Origin: Macrostomum hystrix
Lineage: Eukaryota > Platyhelminthes > Macrostomidae
Length of the DNA stretch: 64,000 nt
Direction of reading: 5' to 3'
Assembly (NCBI GenBank): GCA_950097015.1
Contig: CATNEN010000038.1
Location: 35,054,501 to 35,118,500, forward strand
Positions 9,434 through 21,400 of the stretch are shown piece after piece. The notes under the pieces are model-generated. The model did not search any database, was not told where the DNA came from, and saw nothing but the letters and a program-made list of their open reading frames with translations. Positions within the stretch are counted from its first letter, which is position 1, and each line of letters opens with the position of its first letter. The translations under genes and the position numbers were made by a program.

Positions 9434-12400
9434 TCAGAGGACCTGTTTAAACAACGGCATGATCACCAGTATGACCAAGGTTGATGTGACGGCTGCAATC
9501 AGAAACAGCCAGAACAGCAGCCTGTCCGCAATGTAGGCAGCTGTTCGCCAATCGCCTATCAGCATCTGGGCGGCTTCGTCCTCGAGCTGACGTTGCATCA
9601 GCCGCTGCACGTGCCGCTGCAGCCGGTCGCTCTGTCGATGCCGCTTTCTTTTATTGGTCGGAATTCCGTTGGCATGCACTTTGCCGTCAGACAACTCGTC
9701 GGTGTCAACCATATCGTCGTGTAGTTCGTCGGCTTCACCTTCCAGGATGCGCAATTCGCGACGCTTGCGACGTGCTTGACGCTGGTAGCGCGCCACGCTG
9801 GTCATGCACAGCAGGGGGGCCAGGCGTTTGAATAAGCAGCATCGGAGCCAACGAGGCAGCGGCCTGTCGTTCGGCCCGACGTGGTGCAGATGCAGAACAA
9901 ATACGGTCAGCACGATTGACAGCGATGTGGTGGACATTGTCACGGTTAGGTAGATGCCTATCAATTATTGGTGGCGTTAGATAAATTACGAGGTTTTTAT
10001 CAAGCACCACTTCAAGCAGAGGAACGGGAAACTACGTTTCTTAGAAAATTTTTAGATGGCTGGTTTTCGATGAAAAAATAAAGATCTATCTTTCTTTTTT
10101 CATATTTAAAAAGCTATCGTTTTTTACTTTGTTAAAACTCACATTATTAACTAACGTGTGTCTCCAACGAGTTATAGAAAACATTTTTTCCTGAAAGTTA
10201 ATATTCATAATACGCTCGTATAATAGTTTTTTTACTAAGCCTATATAGCTCTATCAGAAGCGTTAAAGTCGAAAAACTTACTAAAGGCAATCTGCACAGG
10301 GCCATATACAAAGAGAGGAAAGCAAAATTAAATTCTTAATATTAGATCTAATAATAGATCATTCGATAGACTGTAGAGGGCACGTAGAGAAAAGGTTGCA
10401 ACCATCCGTTCCGTTATCGAAGCCTGCAAGACGCGTTTTCGCGCCGTTTCGATTGTCTTTGTGGATTTCCGCAAGGCGTTCGACTCTATGTACAGGCCTG
10501 CGATCGTGTGCTTGCTCTTACTATTCTGTTCCCCCTGCACTGGTGGCTGCGGTAATTGATCTGTACAGCGATTCTAGGGCGTTTGTCCAGACGACCGACG
10601 GCCCAACCGAGGAGTTCAGCACAACCTCTGGCCTCCTGCAGGGCGACACTCTAGCTCCCCTGCTCTGCACCGCTGTCTTCAAGAGTACGACAGCTATAGG
10701 CTGGTGCCACGCCGAAGCTCCCGACACCCTGCCGTGTCCGCTGCCTGCTCTCGCGTATGCCGATGACAGCGCGCTCCTCTGTCGTGAACCAGCTGCTGCC
10801 CAACGCGCTCTTTCCCGGCTCTGTGAGGAGGGCGCCCAGGTGGGGCTGATGGTCAACAGAGGCGCTGCACGTGTGCACTGATACCGCCCCGGCACTTGCG
10901 CTGCCCAACGGAGATGTCATCGCCATGTGCGATGACTTGCGCTGCCTCGGATTGGTAGCTATGAGCCCGGACTCCATCGTCTCTGACAGGATGAATCAGG
11001 CCTGGCGCGCGGCGCACCTGCTCAGGAACGTCTTCAACTCAGCTGCGAGGGACGGCCTGAAAGTGCGCCTCTACCGCGCGGCCGTGGAGCCGATCCTTCT
11101 GTACGGCATGGAAGCAGTGCCGATGGCCGACACACGAGAGCGGGCCCTGGACGCACTCTACAGGTCCCTGCTGCGCTATACGCCCTGGGCGTGCACTGCC
11201 CCGAGAGTTTGCCGTCCAGAGACCTGATGGCCCGCGACAGCATTCCTGACCTGAGTCACCCTCCGCCGGCGCCGCCAAATGCTGCTGCTTTATTTCTGTT
11301 AAAATAAAGCTTCTCAGAAAGCGATCAAGCTATAAATAAAGCAGCTACGAGCGTACTATCTTTCACCTGTCTCCAATCAAACACAGAAGGAAGTAGTTAT
11401 TTTAAATTTAAAATGAACTTTAATTTTCGTTACTGCGTGTTTTATCGGCGAAAACCAGCCTTCAGAACATTTTCTAAGAGAAGAGAAATAGTTTAGAGAA
11501 GAGATATAGTTTCCCGTCATTCTCCGAGTGGCCCTGTGGTTTCGATGTCTGCTGCAATAAGCGGGTTGTGGGCGTACAGGTGCATTTTATAGCGACAGTA
11601 GTAGACTCGCAGCCAGCGAGGAGGCAATTTTGCCAATTCCGCAGACTCTTAAACACACACATGCACACCGATACAATACGCAAGCACAGCTGCCCTGACT
11701 TGATTTAATTGTTACGCATTGTACACTCAGTAACTGTAACCTAGGAAGGGGTTGTAGCCTAGTGTTTAGAGCGTCGAACTTACGAAGTCAAGGTCGAGGG
11801 TTCGATTCCCGACAACACTGGAACAATTTGTGTCCTTAAGCAATACCGCCTAACTCTGTATTGACTCTGTATTTAACTCACCCATGCAGCTGTTAAATTG
11901 GTTAAATTGGTTGTGTCGTCCCACCAGTACATGTACTGAACAGCCGGACGTACGCGCCACGTAATATCTTCGGCTGCATGCTGACGACTGCACATCTTAC
12001 CGCATTGGGGCAGGTGTAATCAATAATAATAATTATTATTGCTTCAGGCTCGTTCACACTGCCTTCAAATGGAAACATTTCACAGTCGTGTGATCTGGCG
12101 TCGTTTTATTTGGGTCAACGAGGGTTTGGTGATTCAGGGTTTGGTGATTCAGGGTTGTGATTATCCTTCATCAAAACTCACCGATCAGGGGCACAAACTC
12201 ACTAGTGGCCGGCATATTCTCAGCTATGAGCAGCATGAACACTGAAAAGGCCAGCAGCACCGTGATGCCCAGTGTGATCTTCTCGCCGGAGTCTGGCGGA
12301 AGCCAGAAGCTCAGCAAGCTGAGCACAGTCAGCCATAGACAGGGGAAGATAATGTTGAACAAATAATAGAGCGTGCGCCGCTGAATGACGATATGAAATT

Positions 12401-15400
12401 TAATGTCCGGATAGGGCACCGGACTGATTGGGTACACGGTCTGCGGAGTGCAAATAAAATGAGCAACAGCTCATGAGTAATTCTCTTCAAGAAAAAATTG
12501 ATTTAGGGACTTTCACGAAAATCGTTCGCTCGGTTTGGGAGCTATCGCGAAGGTATTTGAAATATCCATTTCTGCCCTTTCTGCAGGTAATTCTAAAGAT
12601 AGCATCACACCTAATCTCTAGAAATCCTTGCCTTTATTCAACAAACTCAGCCATGTTAACAGTAGAATATTAAAGCACTAATTTAAGTTTATTGTGGTGC
12701 TTTCTTAGAAAAAACGGCTTCGAACCCAACCCAAGCAGTATTCTCACGTCTAGGAATGCAATAGTTGTCTATTATTTTGTCTATGGCCTAAAGCTATGTA
12801 CGGCTTCTTAAGCATCGGAATGCTTGAACAGTCTATGCACTTCCCTTTAATTTTAGTGGTCGTTAATTTTGATTCCATAGACTCAATTCTCACCTCTTGT
12901 CTTTCTACGTCAACTCGAATTAGATTCCATTCTCCACTTTGGACGTAGTTCTGAAAGTCAACCTGATCGCGCCTAATAACATGAATAAAAAAGGAGACGT
13001 TAGGATATGAGGTCATTAGGATATGACGTCATTAGGATATGAGGTCATTAGGACATGAGGTCATTAGGATATGAGGTCATTAGGATATGAGGTCATTAGG
13101 ATATGAGGTCATTAGGATATGAGGTCATTAGGACATGAGGTCATTAGGATATGAGGTCATTAGGATATGAGGTCATTAGGATATGAGGTCATTAGGAAAT
13201 GAGGTCATTAGGATATGAGGTCATTAGGACATGAGGTCATTAGGACATGAGGTCATTGGATATGAGGTCATTAGGACATGAGGTCATTAGGATATGAGGT
13301 CATTAGGATATGAGGTCATTAGGAAATGAGGTCATTAGGATATAAGGTCATTAGGACATGAGGTCATTAGGACATGAGGTCATTGGATATGAGGTCATTA
13401 GGACATGAGGTCATTAGGATATGAGGTCATTAGGATATGAGGTCATTAGGATTGAGACTGTCATTAAGACTGTCAATTTAATCAGTTCATTTACGCTGAA
13501 TTAAAAATAGAATGAGACTAACTTTTTTGTTATATTAACTTGAAATCCATCGTACGTCCAGGAGCCGAATTTCATAGTGCAAACCTGATCATCGAATGGA
13601 AAATAGGTGATGTCAATCTTGCAGGTGGATCGCAGTTTGGCTGGCGGCGGCCAGAACACTGTGCCATTGTAGTCAACCATCGCTTTGCTCTGCATGTAGC
13701 CCGTTGTAAAGTCATCGGCGCTGAAAATTTTTGATTGGCTGAGCGTCCTTAGTCACTTGCTCGGGATAGGAGGAATTTCCCTATTAGATTTCCTTAATAA
13801 ATTTTCTAAAAATAGTAACAAAACTTTCATTGATCAATCAAAATTGGAGGGCAATAGAATGTAGAAAGAAAGCAGAAAAGGGTCGTTGTCAAAGTCTCGC
13901 CATTGACTACTGAACGAGTAGTCAATATGGCTATAGAATTTAACGCGTCTGCCTCTCGCACCAAGGTCCCGAGCTCGATTCCACGGCGAGGCCACAGTTA
14001 AATTGGGGCGCAGCCGCGGAGAGAAGGCTTGGGGGCTTGTCGTGCAATTTACGCCTTTGAGGGCCAACCTCCAAGGCACAGTGAGAGTGTACACTGCCTG
14101 ACGATGAGAAAGTCAGGACAGATGTACACACCCTGTGTGAGCGTGTGCCTGTATACAGTATCTGTGTGCGTGTGTGCTCAGGAGTCAGCGAAATGGGCAG
14201 AATTGCCTCCTTGCTGGCTGCAGGTCTAGTGTCACCAAATAATGTTCCATTGCCCGCAGCCCTCCTAAAATAATTACTATTATTAACATTGATCTAATTT
14301 TTCTTATAATCTCCCCTCGAGTGGTTTTAAAGTACAAATTATATTTGTTTCCAATTGTCAATTGGAATTGGAATTGTTGTCAATTCAGAAAATTACGCGG
14401 TTTTGCAAGGTCGCAAACGAACACTTGTGTGTGTGTGTGTGGATGCTAAATGTCTTATCTAACTGTTTCGCATCGAATTGCATTGAACAATTTGTCGAAA
14501 CACTTGACTGTTTTGACCCCAATACAATATCCACGTAGCACTGTCATGATCAGCGATTTTTTAGTGATGCAAAAGCTTCAGATTTACGATTCGGGATTAA
14601 ATGTGCACTTTTAGGATCGAAAAGGAAAAGTACGCGCATATTTGATCTGCTAGTTGACTAATGCTACCGTCTAATAGGTGACTTGCTACATTCCCTGGTG
14701 ACTAATGCTACCGTCTAATAGGTGACTTGCTACATTCCCTGGTGACTAATGCTACTGACTAATAGGTGACTTGCTGCATTCCCCGTTGACTAATGCTACT
14801 GTCTAATAGGTGACTTGCTACATTCCCCGTTGACTAATGCTACCGTCTAATAGGTGACTTGCTACATTCCCTGGTGACTAATGCTACCGTCTAATAGGTG
14901 ACTTGCTACATTCCCTGGTGACTAATGCTACCGTCTAATAGGTGACTTGCTACATTCCCCGTTGACTAATGCTACTGACTAATAGGTGACTTGCTGCATT
15001 CCCCGTCGACTAATGCTACTGTCTAATAGGTGACTTGCTGCATTCCCCGTTGACTAATGCTACCGTCTAATAGGTGACTTGCTACATTCCCTGGTGACTA
15101 ATGCTACCGTCTAATAGGTGACTTGCTACATTCCCTGGTGACTAATGCTACCGTCTAATAGGTGACTTGCTACATTCCCCGTTGACTAATGCTACCGTCT
15201 AATAGGTGACTTGCTACATTCCCCGTTGACTAATGCTACCGTCTAATAGGTGACTTGCTACATTCCCCGTTGACTAATGCTACCGTCTAATAGGTGACTT
15301 GCTACATTCCCTGGTGACTAATGCTACCGTCTAATAGGTGACTTGCTACATTCCCTGGTGACTAATGCTACTGACTAATAGGTGACTTGCTGCATTCCCC

Positions 15401-18400
15401 GTTGACTAATGCTACTGTCTAATAGGTGACTTGCTACATTCCCTGGTGACTAATGCTACCGTCTAAAAGGTGACTTGCTACATTCCCTGGTGACTAATGC
15501 TACCGTCTAATAGGTGACTTGCTACATTCCCTGGTGACTAATGCTACCGTCTAATAGGTGACTTGCTACATTCCCTGATGACTAATGCTACCGTCTAATA
15601 GGTGACTTGCTGCATTCCCCGTTGACTAATGCTACTGTCTAATAGGTGATTAGCTACATTCCCCGTTGGCTAATGCTACTGTCAAATTGGTCATTAACAA
15701 CATTCCCTGCTGACTAATGCTACTGTCTAATTGGTCATTAACAACATTCCCTGCTGACTAATGCTACTGTCTAATAGGTGATTAGCTACATTCCCCGTTG
15801 GCTAATGCTACTGTCAAATTGGTCATTAACAACATTCCCTGCTGACTAATGCTACTGTTAAATTGGTCATTAACAACATTCCCTGCTGACTAATGCTACT
15901 GTCAAATTGGTCATTAACAACATTCCCTGCTGACTAATGCTACTGTCTAATTGGTCATTAACAACATTCCCTGCTGACTAATGCTACTGTCTAATAGGTG
16001 ACTTTCTGCATTCCCTGATGACTAATGCTACCGTCTAATAGGTGACTTGCTGCATTCCCCGTTGGCTAATGCTACTGTCAAATTGGTCATTAACAACATT
16101 CCCTGCTGACTAATGCTACTGTCAAATTGGTCATTAACAACATTCCCTGCTGACTAATGCTACCGTCTAATAGGTGACTTGCTACATTCCCTGATGACTA
16201 ATGCTACCGTCTAATAGGTGACTTGCTGCATTCCCCGTTGACTAATGCTACTGTCTAATAGGTGATTAGCTACATTCCCCGTTGGCTAATGCTACTGTCA
16301 AATTGGTCATTAACAACATTCCCTGCTGACTAATGCTACTGTCAAATTGGTCATTAACAACATTCCCTGCTGACTAATGCTACTGTCTAATTGGTCATTA
16401 ACAACATTCCCTGGTGACCAATGCTACCGTCTAATAGGTGACTTGCTGCATTCCCCGTTGGCTAATGCTACTGTCAAATTGGTCAATATGTACATTCCCC
16501 GTTGGCTAATGCTACTGTCAAATTGGTCAATATGTACATTCCCCGTTGGCTAATGCTACTGTCAAATTGGTCAATATCTACATTCCCAGCTGACTAATGC
16601 TACTGTCTAATAGGTAGTTTATAACTGTCTTATATATTATTTTCCTCCAAGATTCGTCAGTTCCGTCTTGATACTCGCATTGTCATATTTGTTTTGACAA
16701 GCTTAGAAAATGAAAATGAAGTCGTGTCCAATGAGACTTGCCAAATACTATGTCCATAAATAATTTAGTAAGACTGCAAATGCTGACATTCGAAACCTGT
16801 CCATCAAAAACACTCGGGAGTGTTTTGTTGAGGCTTCAAACTGAGTTTTCGCTATACTACGATATTTCATCACTTTCGCTAAACCAAGAGTTAAGCGGAC
16901 TTCATCTGGACATGGTTGTCAATCACCTTCCGCAGGTAACAGAAGAAATTCCAAGACAAAGTCCAACTCCGACCGAATTTCTGGGTCCAAAAAATCAAAA
17001 CAACACTCTAAGAGTGCAAAATAATCTTGAAGATGACCTCATATCCTAATGACCTCATATCCTGATGACTTCATATCCTAATGACCTCATATCCTAATGA
17101 CCTCATATCCTGATGACTTCATATCCTAATGACCTCATATCCTAATGACCTCATATCCTGATGACTTCATATCCTAATGACCTCATATCCTAATGACCTC
17201 ATATCCTAATGACTTCATATCCTAATGACATCATATCCTAATGACCTCATATCCTAATGACGTCATATCCTAATGACCTCATATCCTAATGACCTCATAT
17301 CCTAATGACTTCATATCCTAATGACCTCATATCCTAATGACTTCATATCCTAATGACCTCAAATCCTAATGACCTCATATCCTAATGACCTCATATCCTA
17401 ATGACTTCATATCCTAATGACATCATATCCTAATGACCTCATATCCTAATGACGTCATATCCTAATGACCTCATATCCTAATGACCTCATATCCTAATGA
17501 CTTCATATCCTAATGACCTCATATCCTAATGACCTCATATCCTGATGACTTCATATCCTAATGACCTCATATCCTAATGACCTCATATCCTGATGACTTC
17601 ATATCCTAATGACCTCATATCCTAATGACCTCATATCCTAATGACTTCATATCCTAATGACATCATATCCTAATGACCTCATATCCTAATGACGTCATAT
17701 CCTAATGACCTCATATCCTAATGACCTCATATCCTAATGACTTCATATCCTAATGACCTCATATCCTAATGACTTCATATCCTAATGACCTCAAATCCTA
17801 ATGACCTCATATCCTAATGACCTCAAATCCTAATGACTTCATATCCTAATGACATCATATCCTAATGACCTCATATCCTAATGACTTCATATCCTAATGA
17901 CCTCATATCCTAATGACCTCATATCCTAATGACCTCATGTCCTAATGACTTCATATCCTAATGACATCATATCCTAATGACCTCATATCCTAATGACGTC
18001 ATATCCTAATGACCTCATATCCTAATGACCTCATATCCTAATGACTTCATATCCTAATGACCTCATATCCTAATGACCTCATATCCTAATGACCTCAAAT
18101 CCTAATGACTTCATATCCTAATGACTTCATATCCTAATGACCTCATATCCTAATGACCTCAAATCCTAATGACGTCATATCCTAATGACCTCATATCCTA
18201 ATGACCTCATATCCTAATGACTTCATATCCTAATGACCTCATATCCTAATGACCTCATATCCTAATGACCTCAAATCCTAATGACTTCATATCCTAATGA
18301 CTTCATATCCTAATGACCTCATATCCTAATGACCTCAAATCCTAATGACTTCATATCCTAATGACATCATATCCTAATGACCTCATATCCTAATGACGTC

Positions 18401-21400
18401 ATATCCTAATGATCTCAAATCCTTTTGACCTTAATATTAATGACCTCGTATCCTAACGACTTCATATTTGTATATTTTCAATATCCTCAGTTATGGATAA
18501 AAATCTGAAAAAAGCATCATCAAGCCAATGACCTGTTGTACAGCACAATGTCCGGAAGCCAAATTTTCTGACACGGAATGCGCAGCACCTCCAGGCCGCT
18601 GTAGTTGCTTGGATCCCAGTGCAGCCGCTCGTCGTGCCACTCCTGTGAGGGAAGTTCGGGTGTCTGTAGCTTAGGGTGTCTGTAGCTTAGGGTGTCTGTA
18701 GCTTAGGGTGTCTGTAGCTTAGGGTGTCTGTAGCTTAGGGTGTCTGTAGCTTAGGGTGTCTGTAGCTTAGGGTGTCTGTAGCTTAGGGTGTCTGTAGCTT
18801 ATGGAGTCTGTAGCTTAGAGTGTCTGTAGCTTAGGGTGTCTGTAGCTTATGGAGTCTGTAGCTTATGGAGTCTGTAGCTTAGAGTGTCTGTAGCTTATGG
18901 AGTCTGTAGCTTAGGGTGTCTGTAGCTTAGGGTGTCCGTAGCTTAGGGTGTCTGTAGCCTGGGGATGTCTGTAGATTTAGATGACTGCAGGCTGGGGTGT
19001 CTGTCTCTCTGTCCTACTCTCTCCTATCTGTCCCATTCTTTGCCAATCTCTCATACTTTCTCACACTCTCTCTGCTCAGTACGCGTGTCATCTCACCTTT
19101 TCTGTACTCAGTCTCATTAAATTATGTTTCTCATATTCTTAAAAGTCTCACCTGTTCTAGCCAGACGTTTGTTGTTAGCACTTGATTGACTTCATCCTAG
19201 TAAAAATGGATATAAAGTTGAAACTAATTTATCAGCATAGTAAAACAAAAAAATGGATTCCAAATATATCGTTTGATCTGAAAGCAATGAATTTTGGCGT
19301 TAATGTAATTGTTGAGTTCACCAAGAACTATTTTCTGTGAGAAAATATTTTCTGCTGCAGCGAGATTGAGGTGCGAAAACTAATGTGAAGTGAGATTAGC
19401 AACGCGTCATTCATTGGAGATTTAAGAACCGCAGCTTGCCGCCAAACTCTGGTGTTAAGTACGAGGAGCATAGTAGATTAGAGTAAATAAAATGGGGAGA
19501 GCAGAAGCTAGGAATTGATTTGAGATTCCCGATAGCAAAGAGATTTTCGAGAAAATTATTTTTGTCATTTTGTGCCACATGGAAATGCTGGACCAAAGTC
19601 ATGACCTGAATTTTTTATGTCTTTTATTTGTGGAGTCGATTAAGATTAGAATCCTACTGCTTTGTATTCAGTTTTATTATACCTTGAAACTCTGGGTGCC
19701 TTTAATTTTCGCCTAAAATAGTCATAAATAATTCAGCGAGTGTGGAAACCATCTGACTCTTCTGAAACCCAAGCTGCCTCATCTGACACCTAACTGTCTG
19801 CATCTGACACCCAAGCTGCCTCATCTGACACCTAAATGTCTGCATCTGACACCCAAGCTGCCTCATCTGACACCCAACAGTCTGCATCTGACACCCAACT
19901 GTCTGCATCTGACACCCAAGCTGCCTCATCTGACACCCAACTATCTGCATCTGACACCCAAGCTGCCTCATCTGACACCTAACTGTCTGCATCTGACACC
20001 CAAGCTGCCTCATCTGACACCCAACTGTCTCATCTGACACCCAACTGTCTGCATCTGACACCCAACTGCCTCATCTGACACCCAACTGTCTGCATCTGAC
20101 ACCCAACTGTCTGCATCTGACACCTAACTGTCTGCATCTGACACCCAAGCTGCCTCATCTGACACCTAACTGTCTGCATCTGACACCCAACTGTCTCATC
20201 TGACACCCGACTGTCTGCATCTGACACCCAACTGTCTCATCTGACACCCAACTGTCTGCATCTGACACCCAACTGTCTGCATCTGACACCCAACTGTCTC
20301 ATCTGACACCCAACTGTCTCATCTGACACCCAACTGTCTGCATCTGACACCCAACTGTCTCATCTGACACCCAACTGTCTGCATCTGGCACCCAACTGTC
20401 TGCATCTGACACCCAACTGTCTGCATCTGGCACCCAACTGTCTGCATCTGGCACCCAACTGTCTGCATCTGACACCCACTGTCTCATCTGACACCCAACT
20501 GTCTGCATCTGACACCCAACTGTCTGCATCTGACACCTAACTGTCTGCATCTGACACCCAAGCTGCCTCATCTGACACCTAACTGTCTGCATCTGACACC
20601 CAACTGTCTCATCTGACACCCGACTGTCTGCATCTGACACCCAACTGTCTCATCTGACACCCAACTGTCTGCATCTGACACCCAACTGTCTGCATCTGAC
20701 ACCCAACTGTCTCATCTGACACCCAACTGTCTCATCTGACACCCAACTGTCTGCATCTGACACCCAACTGTCTCATCTGACACCCAACTGTCTGCATCTG
20801 GCACCCAACTGTCTGCATCTGACACCCAACTGTCTGCATCTGGCACCCAACTGTCTGCATCTGACACCCAAGCTGTCTCATCTGACACCCAACTGTCTCA
20901 TCTGACACCCAACTGTCTCATCTGACACCCAACTGTCTGCATCTGACACCCAACTGTCTCATCTGACACCCAACTGTCTGCATCTGGCACCCAACTGTCT
21001 GCATCTGACACCCAACTGTCTGCATCTGGCACCCAACTGTCTGCATCTGGCACCCAACTGTCTGCATCTGACACCCACTGTCTCATCTGACACCCAACTG
21101 TCTGCATCTGACACCCAACTGTCTGCATCTGACACCTAACTGTCTGCATCTGACACCCAAGCTGCCTCATCTGACACCTAACTGTCTGCATCTGACACCC
21201 AACTGTCTCATCTGACACCCGACTGTCTGCATCTGACACCCAACTGTCTCATCTGACACCCAACTGTCTGCATCTGACACCCAACTGTCTGCATCTGACA
21301 CCCAACTGTCTCATCTGACACCCAACTGTCTCATCTGACACCCAACTGTCTGCATCTGACACCCAACTGTCTCATCTGACACCCAACTGTCTGCATCTGG

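Noticed and set aside
14095-14125. Hammerhead ribozyme in SINE family 2 (CTGACGA ... GAAA)
   Set aside because: The CTGACGA and GAAA boxes are separated by only three bases, leaving no stem II; the segment is better explained as a simple hairpin.
16738-17049. 103-aa ORF between two satellites in the receptor intron
   Set aside because: No recognisable family; it ends within the satellite, and it lies antisense in an intron with no splice or promoter support.
13010-18425. Possible CRISPR arrays
   Set aside because: Units are head-to-tail with no unique spacers, no cas genes are present, and the sequence is an intron-containing eukaryotic genome.
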